DNA of 64,000 nt, from contig NZ_BSFD01000002.1 in assembly GCF_027922165.1 (NCBI RefSeq), positions 752,234-816,233 on the forward strand. The letters run 5' to 3'. Below the pieces are notes generated by a model. It had not been told where the DNA came from. It saw nothing but the letters and a program-made list of their open reading frames with translations, and ran no database searches. The DNA comes from Brevundimonas intermedia (GTDB lineage Bacteria; Pseudomonadota; Alphaproteobacteria; Caulobacterales; Caulobacteraceae). The translations under genes and the position numbers were made by a program. This document shows positions 9,415 to 18,471 of this stretch, in pieces; positions within the stretch are counted from its first letter, which is position 1, and each line of letters starts with the position of its first letter.

Positions 9415-9441
9415 GGCGGCGGAGGTGAACCCTCCGCCGCC
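9415..9441. terminator. Strong GC hairpin, probable terminator
   Basis: Perfect 11-bp stem (9415-9425 with 9431-9441) and loop TGAAC, 32 bases after the glycosyltransferase stop. On the plus strand only a weak T-rich stretch follows. On the minus strand the stem is followed by TGTTTTTC, so it would terminate best in that direction or act both ways. Confidence 0.65.
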
Positions 9442-9530
9442 TTCGCCATTTGATCACTCAAGCGGCTCCTGAAGGCCGCATTCGGGTGGGATAGGCTCGG
9501 GACTGGCCTCAAACGAAAGAGAGAGACCGC

Positions 9531-11678
9531 ATGGACGACGCCTACAGCACGCAACTGACCGCAGGCGAATCCATCGAGGCCTCGGGTCTCGAACAGCTGA
9601 TGGCGCTCAAGGAAGGGGACACCTTCCTGGTGGCTGACGGCTGGGGCGACATGACGGGCGGCGCCGACGGCCTTTTCGCCGGCGATACCCGCGTGCTGTC
9701 GCGCTGGACCATGACGGTCGGGCTGCTGAAGCCGTCGCGGCTGTCGTCGGGCGTCAGCCAGGACAATGTCTTCTTCTCCTGCCACACCACAAACCGGCCC
9801 CTGCCGCCGATGGGCGGGCGTTCCGCGCCGGCGGGGGTGCTGCACATCGAGCGGCGTCGCTTCCTGTGGGGTCGGCGGATGTTCGAACGGATCCAGATGG
9901 TCAACCACGGGGTCGAGGACATACTGCTGCCCCTGGCCTTCGACTTCGGCGCCGACTTCCATGACATATTCCAGGTCCGAGGCACGCACCGAGCCAAGCG
10001 CGGGACAATCCACGCCCCCACCACCGACGGCCGCCGCGTCACCTTCCGCTACACCGGCCTGGACAAGGTGGATCGCTCCAGCTGTTTGGCGTTTTCCGAG
10101 CCCCCCGCCCGCCTGACCCATCAGCGCGCCGAGTTCATGTTCAGCCTTCCCAAGGGCAGGCAGGTTGATCTGTTTATCGAATGCGGCGTCGATTCCTGTG
10201 AAGCCCCGGACGCCCGACGCTGGCGTGAAAACGCCGTCCAGGCCCGCCTGGCCATGCGCGCCAAACGTCGTCGCGGGGCCTCGGTGCGTGGGCCGCGCAG
10301 CCCGCGATTCAATGACTGGCTGGACCAGTCGCGGGCGGACATGGCCCTGTTGACGACCGACTTGCCCACCGGCCCCTACCCCTATGCCGGCACGCCCTGG
10401 TTCTCGACCCCATTTGGTCGCGACGGCATCATCGCCGCCTGGCAGATGCTGTGGCTGGACCCGTCGCTGGCCAAGGGCGTCCTGACCTATCTGGCCTCGC
10501 GCCAAGCGACCGAAACCTCGCTGTTCCAAGACAGTCAGCCGGGCAAGATTATGCACGAGACCCGCGGCGGCGAGATGAGCGCCCTGCACGAGGTGCCGTT
10601 CGGCCTCTACTACGGCGGGGTCGACACGACCTGCCTGTTCATCGCCCTGGCCGGCGCCTACGCCAGCCGCACCGGCGATCTGGACCTGATCCGCTCGCTC
10701 TGGCCCAATCTGATCGCAGCCGCCGACTGGATGCGCGACTATGGCGACTCCAACGGCGACGGCCTGATCGACTATCAGCGCGGCGCCGACACAGGCCTGT
10801 CCAACCAGGGCTGGAAGGACTCCGAGGACTCGATCTTCCACGCCGACGGCCGCTTCCCCAAGGGGCCGATAGCCCTGCTGGAGGTCCAGGGCTACGCCTT
10901 CGCCGCCTGGCGCGCGCTTGGCGATCTGGGCAAACGCCTCAATGACGACCGCGCACCCGAATGGCGTATGCGCGCCGACCAGGTCCGCGCCCTGGTCGAG
11001 GACAAATTCTGGATGGAGGACGAGGGCTTCTACGCCGTCGCTCTGGACGGCGACGGCCAGCAGTGCCGCGCCATCGCCTCCAACGCCGGCCACCTGCTGT
11101 TCACCGGCCTGCCCTCGGTGGAGCGCGCCCGGCGCGTCACCAAACGGCTTCTGTCGGCCGAGTTCCGCACGGGGTGGGGCATCCGCACCCTGGAGCTGGG
11201 TCAGGCCCGATTCAATCCGATGAGCTATCACAACGGCTCGGTCTGGCCGCATGATACGGCCATGGCGGCCGCCGGCATGGCCAACTACGGCGAGCGTCAA
11301 GCCGTCGCCGACATCCTGGCGGAGATTTACGCCGCCGCCGCCCATTTCCATCTGCGCCTGCCCGAACTGTTCTGCGGCTTCCCGCGCGAACCGGGCGAGC
11401 CTCCCATCGCCTATCCGGTCGCCTGTCTGCCCCAGGCCTGGGCGGCGGGGTCGGTCTTCCTGATGCTTCAGGCGGCGCTCGGCCTCTCCATCGACGCCTG
11501 GACCGGAACCATCGACATGGCGGACCCCGTGCTGCCCGCCGGACTGGAAAGATTGAAGATCACTGGGTTGAAGGTCGGCGACGCCGTGGTCGATCTTTCG
11601 ATCCGGCACGTCGATGGCCGCGCCGTCGTCATACCGGATCATCGTCAAGGCAGGCTCGCAGTTCGGACCCTGCGTTGA
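9531..11678 (+). CDS. Amylo-alpha-1,6-glucosidase / glycogen-debranching-type glycoside hydrolase
   Basis: A 715-residue protein with an N-terminal glycogen-debranching beta-domain (about 30-220; FLVADGWGDMTGGADGLFAGD) and an (alpha/alpha)6 barrel catalytic half. Barrel motifs include PWFSTPFGRDGIIAAWQ, the acidic stretch YGDSNGDGLIDYQRG, NQGWKDSEDSI and YHNGSVWPHDTAMAA. No signal peptide, so cytoplasmic. The start ATG 9531 follows GAAAGAGAGAGACC. It is likely to hydrolyse alpha-glucan branch points or short oligosaccharides; true glycogen debranching is not proven since no glg genes are in the window. Confidence 0.87.
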   Translation: MDDAYSTQLTAGESIEASGLEQLMALKEGDTFLVADGWGDMTGGADGLFAGDTRVLSRWTMTVGLLKPSRLSSGVSQDNVFFSCHTTNRPLPPMGGRSAPAGVLHIERRRFLWGRRMFERIQMVNHGVEDILLPLAFDFGADFHDIFQVRGTHRAKRGTIHAPTTDGRRVTFRYTGLDKVDRSSCLAFSEPPARLTHQRAEFMFSLPKGRQVDLFIECGVDSCEAPDARRWRENAVQARLAMRAKRRRGASVRGPRSPRFNDWLDQSRADMALLTTDLPTGPYPYAGTPWFSTPFGRDGIIAAWQMLWLDPSLAKGVLTYLASRQATETSLFQDSQPGKIMHETRGGEMSALHEVPFGLYYGGVDTTCLFIALAGAYASRTGDLDLIRSLWPNLIAAADWMRDYGDSNGDGLIDYQRGADTGLSNQGWKDSEDSIFHADGRFPKGPIALLEVQGYAFAAWRALGDLGKRLNDDRAPEWRMRADQVRALVEDKFWMEDEGFYAVALDGDGQQCRAIASNAGHLLFTGLPSVERARRVTKRLLSAEFRTGWGIRTLELGQARFNPMSYHNGSVWPHDTAMAAAGMANYGERQAVADILAEIYAAAAHFHLRLPELFCGFPREPGEPPIAYPVACLPQAWAAGSVFLMLQAALGLSIDAWTGTIDMADPVLPAGLERLKITGLKVGDAVVDLSIRHVDGRAVVIPDHRQGRLAVRTLR

Positions 11679-11685
11679 CCGCCTG

Positions 11686-12513
11686 ATGAGCCTCGCCGCC
11701 TTCATCGATCCGCGTCTCGAGCGCAACTACCTCCGGGACCTCGGACGGGCGTTCGCCGGCGCTCTGGTCTTCAGCATCCCCCTGCTGATGACGATGGAGA
11801 TGTGGGAGGCGGGGGTGGCGATGGCGCCCTGGCGGCTGCTGCTGTTCGTGGGGTCGGGCCTCCCGCTGCTTTACGGCCTGGCCTACTATGCCGGCTTCTC
11901 CAATCGACGGGGTCTTTTCAATGACCTGCTGGACACGGCGGTCGCCCTTGCGGTCGGCTTCATCACCGCCTCCATCCTTCTGATCCTGTTCGGCGTGGTG
12001 GACTGGAACGCATCGCCTCGCGAAGCCCTGGGCATGGTGGCGATCCAGGCCGTTCCAGGCGCCCTTGGCGCCCTCCTGGCCCGCAAACAGTTGAGCGGCG
12101 GCGACAAGGGCGACACCGACGAGGATCAGGCCTCCTATATGGGCGAACTGTTCCTGATGTCGGCCGGCGCGCTGTTCTTCGCGCTCAATATCGCGCCGAC
12201 CGAAGAGATGATCCTGATCGCGTACAAGACCACCGCCGTCCATGCTCTGGGCCTGATCGCCCTGTCCGTCCTGCTGTTGCACCTGATCGTCTTCAAAGCG
12301 GGCTTTGCCGGACAGGAGGAAGCGGATCGTCCGCTCGAGGCCTTCCTGTATTTCACCCTGCCCGGCTACGCGATCGCTCTGGGGATCAGTCTATTCGTCC
12401 TGTTCGTTTTCGGGCGAACGGACGGGCATTCGATCGACGGGGTTCTGCACACCATGATCGTCCTGGGCTTTCCCTCCGCCATCGGCGCGGCCGCAGCCCG
12501 ATTGCTGGTCTGA
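11686..12513 (+). CDS. TIGR02587-family integral membrane protein
   Basis: About 275 residues with roughly seven hydrophobic helices and the conserved opening LERNYLRDLGRAFAGALVFS. It matches what is known of the uncharacterised TIGR02587 family, and the next gene matches its usual neighbour TIGR02588. ATG 11686 is chosen because an upstream start at 11614 would overlap the debranching gene by 65 bases. The ribosome site is weak, so translational coupling is possible. Function unknown. Confidence 0.8.
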   Translation: MSLAAFIDPRLERNYLRDLGRAFAGALVFSIPLLMTMEMWEAGVAMAPWRLLLFVGSGLPLLYGLAYYAGFSNRRGLFNDLLDTAVALAVGFITASILLILFGVVDWNASPREALGMVAIQAVPGALGALLARKQLSGGDKGDTDEDQASYMGELFLMSAGALFFALNIAPTEEMILIAYKTTAVHALGLIALSVLLLHLIVFKAGFAGQEEADRPLEAFLYFTLPGYAIALGISLFVLFVFGRTDGHSIDGVLHTMIVLGFPSAIGAAAARLLV

Positions 12514-12516
12514 GCC

Positions 12517-12888
12517 ATGAACGCGAAAAAGACCCCCGAGAAGCGACCCGTGCTGCAGTGGGTCATGGCCGCCCTGGGCGGAACTGTGACTTTGGCGGCC
12601 ATTGGCGTCATGGTCTGGGAGGGTCTGCAACCCAGCTCGCCGCCCATCCTCATGGCCCGCATCGTCAAGGTCGAGGTTACGGCCGCAGGCCATATCGCCA
12701 CGATCCAGGTGAAGAACGACGGAGACGACACCGCTGCAGCGGTGAATATTGAAGCCGCGCTGGGTGATCAGACCGCCAAAGCGACGCTGGACTATGTGCC
12801 CGGCCATGGGGAAGCCGAAGCCTATCTCCGGTTCGAAGCGGACCCTCGCACGGCCGCCGTAAGGGTCGAGGGCTGGTCCGCTCCTTAA
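12517..12888 (+). CDS. TIGR02588-family single-pass protein
   Basis: A 123-residue protein with one N-terminal membrane anchor (about 12-35) and an external beta-rich domain (IVKVEVTAAGHIATIQVKN). It starts three bases after the stop of the TIGR02587 gene, so the two are almost certainly co-translated and may form a complex. Function unknown. Confidence 0.8.
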   Translation: MNAKKTPEKRPVLQWVMAALGGTVTLAAIGVMVWEGLQPSSPPILMARIVKVEVTAAGHIATIQVKNDGDDTAAAVNIEAALGDQTAKATLDYVPGHGEAEAYLRFEADPRTAAVRVEGWSAP

Positions 12889-12958
12889 AGCGGCCGGTCG
12901 AGCCGGCTTGCGGAAACGCCAGGGGCTCTGCGGCGTTAGGCCAACAAAGGAGACGACC

Positions 12959-13819
12959 ATGGCCGTACGCCCCACCTGGCAGGGACATCTGAAACTGTCG
13001 CTGGTGACCTGCCCGGTCGCCCTCTACACCGCGACCTCGTCCACCGCCCACGTCAGTTTCCATCTGATCAATCCCGACACCAACAACCGGATCCGGATGG
13101 TGCCGACGGACCCGGACACCGGGCCGATCGAGCGCACGGATCTGGTCAAGGGCTATGAGGTGTCGAAGGACGAGTACGTCCTGTTCGATGACGATGACTT
13201 CGAAAAGGTGAAGCTGGAGACCACCCGGACCATCTGTATCGACAGCTTTGTCGACGAAGACGAGATCGATCGGCTGTACTGGAACGACCCCTTCTACGTC
13301 GTGCCGGAAAAGGGCGTCGGGGCCGAGGCCTTCGCCGTCATCCGCGACGCCATGAAAGCCGCCGGCAAGATCGCCATCGGCACCCTGGTGCTGCGCGGCC
13401 GCGAGCGTCAGTTGGCGCTGGAAGTGCGGAGCAAGGGCTTGGTCGCCTATTCGCTGCGCGCGCACGACGAGGTGCGCGAAGCCGACGACTATTTCGACGA
13501 GATTCCGTCGGTGAAGGCCGACAAGGACATGGTCGATATCGCCGCCAGGATCATCGCCCAGAAGCAGACCGACTTCGACCCCACGACCTTCAAGGACCGC
13601 TACGACGACGCCTTGCGCGAGATGATCACGGCCAAGCAGAAGGGCGGCAAGGACGTGATCGAGGCGCCCGAACCCGACGACACCAATGTGATCGACCTGA
13701 TGGAAGCCCTGCGCAACAGCCTGAAGGGCGCGGCGACCGGCGCCAAGCCCGCAGCGAAGAAGAAGCCCGCCAAGGCGCCCGCGAAGAAGAAGACCGCCCC
13801 GCGCAAGACAGCGGCCTGA
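12959..13819 (+). CDS. ku: Ku DNA-end-binding protein (non-homologous end joining)
   Basis: A 286-residue bacterial Ku homodimer subunit that rings DNA ends and recruits LigD. Seen: the start MAVRPTWQGHLKLSLVTCPV, the core segments VKGYEVSKDEYV and LIDSFVDEDEI-like stretch, and a Lys/Ala/Pro-rich basic tail (last ~35 residues) typical of extended bacterial Ku. ATG 12959 is set by the ribosome site AAAGGAG eight bases upstream; a longer frame from 12908 lacks one. It faces the ligD gene, convergently. Confidence 0.95.
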   Translation: MAVRPTWQGHLKLSLVTCPVALYTATSSTAHVSFHLINPDTNNRIRMVPTDPDTGPIERTDLVKGYEVSKDEYVLFDDDDFEKVKLETTRTICIDSFVDEDEIDRLYWNDPFYVVPEKGVGAEAFAVIRDAMKAAGKIAIGTLVLRGRERQLALEVRSKGLVAYSLRAHDEVREADDYFDEIPSVKADKDMVDIAARIIAQKQTDFDPTTFKDRYDDALREMITAKQKGGKDVIEAPEPDDTNVIDLMEALRNSLKGAATGAKPAAKKKPAKAPAKKKTAPRKTAA

Positions 13820-13828
13820 CCAGCGAGG

Positions 13829-13877
13829 AATTGCACTGCACGACCGAAATGGGTGCAATGTGCAAAAGAGTGCAATT
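13829..13877. repeat. Inverted repeat with TGCAAT half-sites between ku and ligD
   Basis: AATTGCACT (13829-13837) is exactly complementary to AGTGCAATT (13869-13877). A third related copy, GTGCAATGTGCAA, lies between them at 13853-13865. It sits in the ~210-base convergent gap. It could fold as a transcript-end structure or be a protein binding site. No T run follows, so it is not a classical terminator. Confidence 0.45.
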
Positions 13878-14030
13878 TCGAACCCTTACCGCCCCTGCTC
13901 CTTCATCGACTCGCATCGACCAGTATAAGGGCGTTTCGGAGAGCGGGCGGTGACTGCGGCATTTTCTGCGTCCACCGATTGAAAACGTTGGGTTTTTCTT
14001 TCAGGATTATGCGCGGAGGGCGTTCTGTCG

Positions 14031-16589
14031 CTATAGTCCCATGGCCTTCAGCACGGGGCGCAGACTGACTTCCCCCGCGCGAAAACCCTTCCATGGGTCG
14101 GCCTTCTTCAGCAGGGCGGGCGCGTCGTGCAGGGTGAAGGCCTTGGGATCGAGCCCGGCCTTGACCTGCCCCCAGGACAGGGGAAAGGCGATCCCCGCAC
14201 CCGGCCGAGCACGCACCGACCAAGGCGCCACCGCCGTGGCCATGCGGCCGTTGCGCAGATAGTCGATGAAGATCTTCCCGCCCCGCGCCTTCTTGGCCAG
14301 GGTGGTGGTGAACCGTTCGGGATCGGCGCGCCGCACCTCCTCGGAGATCGCCTTGGCGAAGGCCTTGCACTGGTCCCATTCGATACGGCTGCGGCCGTCG
14401 GAACGGATCGGGACGACGACATGAAGCCCCTTGCCCCCGGTCGTCTTGACGAAGGGATGCAGACCCCGTTTTTCCAGCTCAGCCTTCACCGTCTTGGCCG
14501 CCGCAATTACCGCCGCGAAATCCAGGCCTTCGTCCGGGTCGAGGTCGAAGGTTACCTGCTCGGGCGTCTCGGGATCGCCCGGCCGACAGCCCCAGGGGTG
14601 AAGCTCCAGTCCGCCCGACTGAGCGACGGCGACCAGGCCGCCGACATCCGTGACGGCCACATAGGGATGGCGTTGATGGACGTCGATCAGCTTCAGGCGG
14701 GGGTTGGACCCCGGCATGGCGTGGCGCTGGAAGAAGGTCTCGCCCTCGATGCCGTCCGGCGCTCGGATGATCGAGACCGGCCGGTCGGCGACGTGGGGCA
14801 GAATCCGCTCCGCCGCCGCCTCGTAATAGCGCGCCAGATCAGCCTTGGTGATCGCCGCCCGGCCGCCGGCGGCGGGCCACAGTATCTTGTCGGGCTTGGA
14901 CAGGGTGACCCCAGCGACGACGACCTTGCCAGGTGAGGAGGTTGAAGCGGTCTTGGTCTTCCGGACGGCGGGCTTGGCGGCCACAGGCGCCTGCGGATCG
15001 TCGTTCACGTCCTGGGCCGGCTTGTCCTCGCGCAGCCCCTTGAAGGCCGCGTGCCGCAACGACCCGCCCTCGGTCAGGCCGCCGTGTTCCAGCTCGGCGA
15101 CGAGCACTGGCTTGACCCAATGGATGTCCTTGCCGCCACGCGGCGCGCCCTTGCCCACGAAAGGAGAGGCCTCGGCTGCCGCCTCCTTCAAGGCCGGCAA
15201 CAAGGTCTTCAACAGTGGCGCGGCATAGCCCGTGCCGACCCGGCCGAGGTAGCGCAGCCCGTCTTCACCGGCCACGCCGACAAGCAACGACCGAAACCGC
15301 GTCCCGCCTTCGGACGACCAGCCGCCGATCACCACCTCGTCGCGGCCCCGACATTTGGACTTGACCCAGGTCGAGGACCGACCCGCCCGATAAGGGGCGT
15401 CCAGCGTCTTGGAGATCACGCCTTCCAGATCCATGCGGCAGGCGCTGTCCAGCACCGCCTGCCCGGTCGAGGCGAAGTGATCCACATACCGCAGCCGTTT
15501 GCGCGCCTTGGCCGGAACGCGGTCGACATGGGCCTGAAGCCGCGCCTTGCGGTGCGACAGGGGCAGGTCCCGCAGATCGTCCTCACCCTCGCGCAGCAGG
15601 TCGAAGGCGAAATAGACCAGTTCGCTCGTCTTCCCATCCGCGATGGCCGCCTGCAGGGCCGAGAAGTCGGGCGTGTGATCCTCGCTCATCGCGCACAGCT
15701 CGCCGTCCACCACCCCGTCGGGCCAGGCCGCCGCATCCGCCGCCAGTTCAGGAAAGCGATCGGTCCAGTCGTGGCCGCGTCGGGTGTAGAGTCGCGCCTG
15801 CCCGCCTCCGGTCGCCACCTGGATGCGGTAGCCGTCGAACTTGATCTCATGCACCCAGCCTGCGCCGCCGGGGGGATGATCGGCGACCTTGCACAGCTGG
15901 ATGGGGACGAAGGCGGGCGGCTTCGCCAGGGTCGCCTCGCCCGATTTCGCCTTGGGCTTGGCCGGCCCCTTGCGCGCGACGGGGCGAGACGTGGTCCATT
16001 GCGTGTTGCCCTCGGCGATCTCAGCCAAACTGCGACCCGAGGCCACGGAGGCGTCGATCTCCATATTGGCGTCGCCCTCGCCCGGCACGGCCGCCTCGTC
16101 CTTTTCCTTAATCAGCAGCCAGTTGTTGCGCTTGGATGGCTTGCCCCGGTCGGACTTGAGCCGGACCAAGGCCCAGCCGCCGCTGAGACGTTCGCCGTGC
16201 AGGGTCATCTTCAGCGAGCCGCGCTTCAGGGCCGCCTCGATGTCCGGCTCCTGGGGCTCCCATTCGCCGCGATCCCACAACTGGACTGTGCCGGCGCCAT
16301 AGTTGCCGGAGGGGATGGTCCCCTCGAACCCGCCATAGTCGAGCGGGTGATCCTCGACCTCCACCGCCAGACGTTTGACGGCGGGATCGCGCGAGGGGGC
16401 CTTGGTCACCGCCCACGACTTCAATACCCCATCGTGCTCAATGCGGAAGTCGTAGTGAAGCCGCGTCGCGGCATGGCGCTGGATCAAATAGGTCAGCCGG
16501 CCCTTGCGGGCCGATTTGGCCTTGCCCGCCGGTTCCGGCGTGCGGGTGAAGTCCCGCTTGGCCTTGTAGGCCTCAAGTCCGTTCGCCAT
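14031..16589 (-). CDS. ligD: ATP-dependent DNA ligase D (phosphoesterase-ligase-polymerase)
   Basis: An 852-residue multifunctional NHEJ enzyme. Order: 3'-phosphoesterase (about 20-170; LHYDFRIEHDGVLKSWAV, GNYGAGTVQLWDRG), ATP-dependent ligase (about 225-530) with the adenylated Lys250 in EIKFDGYRI, then an archaeo-eukaryotic primase-type polymerase (about 560-850; VTFDLDPDEGLDF, TTGGKGLHVVVPI). This PE-Lig-Pol order is the common proteobacterial one. It starts at ATG 16589 after GAGGCGGC, 18 bases behind the dehydrogenase gene, so it appears to be the third gene of that operon. Confidence 0.95.
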   Translation of the reverse strand: MANGLEAYKAKRDFTRTPEPAGKAKSARKGRLTYLIQRHAATRLHYDFRIEHDGVLKSWAVTKAPSRDPAVKRLAVEVEDHPLDYGGFEGTIPSGNYGAGTVQLWDRGEWEPQEPDIEAALKRGSLKMTLHGERLSGGWALVRLKSDRGKPSKRNNWLLIKEKDEAAVPGEGDANMEIDASVASGRSLAEIAEGNTQWTTSRPVARKGPAKPKAKSGEATLAKPPAFVPIQLCKVADHPPGGAGWVHEIKFDGYRIQVATGGGQARLYTRRGHDWTDRFPELAADAAAWPDGVVDGELCAMSEDHTPDFSALQAAIADGKTSELVYFAFDLLREGEDDLRDLPLSHRKARLQAHVDRVPAKARKRLRYVDHFASTGQAVLDSACRMDLEGVISKTLDAPYRAGRSSTWVKSKCRGRDEVVIGGWSSEGGTRFRSLLVGVAGEDGLRYLGRVGTGYAAPLLKTLLPALKEAAAEASPFVGKGAPRGGKDIHWVKPVLVAELEHGGLTEGGSLRHAAFKGLREDKPAQDVNDDPQAPVAAKPAVRKTKTASTSSPGKVVVAGVTLSKPDKILWPAAGGRAAITKADLARYYEAAAERILPHVADRPVSIIRAPDGIEGETFFQRHAMPGSNPRLKLIDVHQRHPYVAVTDVGGLVAVAQSGGLELHPWGCRPGDPETPEQVTFDLDPDEGLDFAAVIAAAKTVKAELEKRGLHPFVKTTGGKGLHVVVPIRSDGRSRIEWDQCKAFAKAISEEVRRADPERFTTTLAKKARGGKIFIDYLRNGRMATAVAPWSVRARPGAGIAFPLSWGQVKAGLDPKAFTLHDAPALLKKADPWKGFRAGEVSLRPVLKAMGL

Positions 16590-16607
16590 GCCGCCTCGTC
16601 CAAACGC

Positions 16608-17900
16608 CTACTGACGCGGCGCGATCCGCCACACCGTGTTGGACAAGTCGTCGGCCACCAGCAGAATGCGGCGCTGGGCGTCGAAGGTCACGCCGACCGG
16701 GCGACCGCGCGCCTCGCCGTCCTTGATGAAGCCGGTCAGGAAATCGACCGGCGGACCGGCGGGACGACCGCCCGCGAAGGGCACCCAGGCGACCTTGTAG
16801 CCCGACAGGTCCTGACGGTTCCAACTGCCGTGTTCGCCGATGAAGGCGCCCTGGCTGAAGCCGCCGCCGAAGCCGCCGGCCGTGGCGAAGCTGAGGCCCA
16901 GGGCGGCAACGTGCGAACCGAGGGCATAGTCCGGCTTGACGGCCGTCTGCACCAGGTCGGGCTTTTGCGGATGGACGCGCGGATCGGTGTTCTGGCCCCA
17001 GTAGGAATAGGGCCAGCCGTAGAAGGCCCCTTCCCGCACCGAGGTCAGATAATCGGGGACCAGTTGCGGGCCCAGTTCGTCGCGCTCGTTGACCACAGCC
17101 CACAGGGCGCTGGTCGTCGGCTCGATGGCCAAGGCGGTCGGGTTGCGAATGCCTGTGACGAAGGTGCGGTGGGCGCCGGTCTGGCGGTCGATGGCCCAGA
17201 CCACCGCCCGGTCCTGTTCGACATCCATGCCGCGCTCGCCGATATTGCTGTTCGAGCCGATGCCGACATACAGGGTCTGGCCGTCGGCGCTGGCGGTCAG
17301 GGACTTAGTCCAGTGGTGGTTGATCGCCGACGGCAGCTTGGTCAGTTCCTGACGCGGCGCGGTGATGCGGGTCTGGCCCGGCTGATAGTCGAAGCGCACC
17401 AGGGCGCCCTGTTCGGCGACGTAAAGAGCGCCGTCCACAAAGGCCATGCCGTAGGGGGCGTCCAGATTATCGATGAAGGTGGTGCGAACCTCGGGCTGTC
17501 CATCGCCATTGGCGTCGCGCAGCAGGGTGATGCGGTTGCCGCCCTTAACGGACGTCTTGCCCTTGGCCTTGATGACGCCGGCGATGAAGTCCTTTGGCCG
17601 CAGCTTGGGCGCGTGACCGCCTGAACCCTCGGCGATCAGGATATCGCCATTGGGAAGGACAAGAATCTGACGCGGAATCTTCAGGTCGGTCGCCATGGCC
17701 GTGACGACAAAACCGTCGGGCACGGTGGGAAGCTCGCCGTTCCAGCCGACCGGATTGGCGATCTTCATCGGCGGGACCAGGGTCTCGTTGAGGCCGGGAA
17801 GATCGGGGTTGGCGCCGGTCTGGTTCAGGTTCGGATCGCTGCGACTACAACCCGCCAGAGCCAGGACCGCCACGGTGGTGCAAAGGAGTTTCTTGATCAT
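16608..17900 (-). CDS. Sorbosone dehydrogenase-family lipoprotein (PQQ-type beta-propeller)
   Basis: A 430-residue secreted protein with a lipobox (LALAGC, Cys18) followed by a six-bladed glucose/sorbosone-dehydrogenase propeller: LPNGDILIAEG, LDAPYGMAFVDGALYVAEQ, INHHWTKSLTASADG, REGAFYGWPYSYWG, GEHGSWNR. The family oxidises sugars or aldehydes with PQQ; cofactor use here is inferred. ATG 17900 overlaps the stop of the preceding DUF2231 gene (TGATG), implying translational coupling. ligD follows after 18 bases. Confidence 0.87.
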   Translation of the reverse strand: MIKKLLCTTVAVLALAGCSRSDPNLNQTGANPDLPGLNETLVPPMKIANPVGWNGELPTVPDGFVVTAMATDLKIPRQILVLPNGDILIAEGSGGHAPKLRPKDFIAGVIKAKGKTSVKGGNRITLLRDANGDGQPEVRTTFIDNLDAPYGMAFVDGALYVAEQGALVRFDYQPGQTRITAPRQELTKLPSAINHHWTKSLTASADGQTLYVGIGSNSNIGERGMDVEQDRAVVWAIDRQTGAHRTFVTGIRNPTALAIEPTTSALWAVVNERDELGPQLVPDYLTSVREGAFYGWPYSYWGQNTDPRVHPQKPDLVQTAVKPDYALGSHVAALGLSFATAGGFGGGFSQGAFIGEHGSWNRQDLSGYKVAWVPFAGGRPAGPPVDFLTGFIKDGEARGRPVGVTFDAQRRILLVADDLSNTVWRIAPRQ

Positions 17901-18331
17901 CACGCGATCTCCCGCACGGTCGTGTTGGAATAGACGATCCACCCGGCGACCAGCACCAGAACCGTCGACAGGATGGACAGGGTCAGGCCGAAGGCGCCGA
18001 CCGAGCTCCAGGCGTCCTGGCTGTGCTTGAAGGCGTTGATCAGACCGACAATCCAGGCCAGGGCCAGGGCGACCACATGGATCACAGCGGCCCGGCGCGC
18101 AGGCGTGCGCCATGACAGGGCCAGATCGATGATGGCCCACACGCCGGCCACACCGCCGAACACCAGGGCGCCGACGATCAGCCAGGCCGAGAAGTTCGAC
18201 CACTGCATCTGCGCGGACTTCAGATAGGCGATGTCGCTGATGACCGCGCAACTGAACAGGGCGATGGGAAAGGCCATCAGAATCCCGCGTAGCGGATTCA
18301 GCCTCTCACGGAAGGCGACGACAGCGGGCAT
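17900..18331 (-). CDS. DUF2231-like four-helix membrane protein
   Basis: About 143 residues and four hydrophobic helices, opening with RGILMAFPIALFSCAVISDIAYL, the typical DUF2231 first helix. ATG 18331 is preferred to a GTG nine codons earlier because GCAGGAAAA precedes it. The stop overlaps the dehydrogenase start. Members of this family often neighbour sorbosone-dehydrogenase genes and may anchor or partner the redox protein; that role is inference. Confidence 0.75.
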   Translation of the reverse strand: MPAVVAFRERLNPLRGILMAFPIALFSCAVISDIAYLKSAQMQWSNFSAWLIVGALVFGGVAGVWAIIDLALSWRTPARRAAVIHVVALALAWIVGLINAFKHSQDAWSSVGAFGLTLSILSTVLVLVAGWIVYSNTTVREIA

Positions 18332-18433
18332 GAGAGGGTTTTCCTGCGGCGTCGCCACGATACGGCGACGTCGAACCCAACACGCGGCCCGGTATTTGGT
18401 TCATCCGGTCGAGCGCGACCGAAGACAGCAGAA

Positions 18434-18463
18434 CAGGCCGCCGAGCGAGACGCCGGCGGCCTG
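18434..18463 (-). terminator. Terminator-like hairpin after the TonB receptor gene
   Basis: 9-bp perfect stem (18434-18442 with 18455-18463) around a 12-base loop, about nine bases past the receptor stop. On the minus strand it is followed by the T-rich TTCTGCTGTCTTC. Confidence 0.55.
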
Positions 18464-18471
18464 CCACAGGC

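Noticed and set aside
9330..11726. 798-codon minus-strand frame opposite the debranching enzyme
   Set aside because: Shadow of the glycoside hydrolase gene, low-complexity translation.
15051..17624. 857-codon plus-strand frame opposite ligD and the dehydrogenase
   Set aside because: Crosses two well-supported genes on the other strand and has no motifs.
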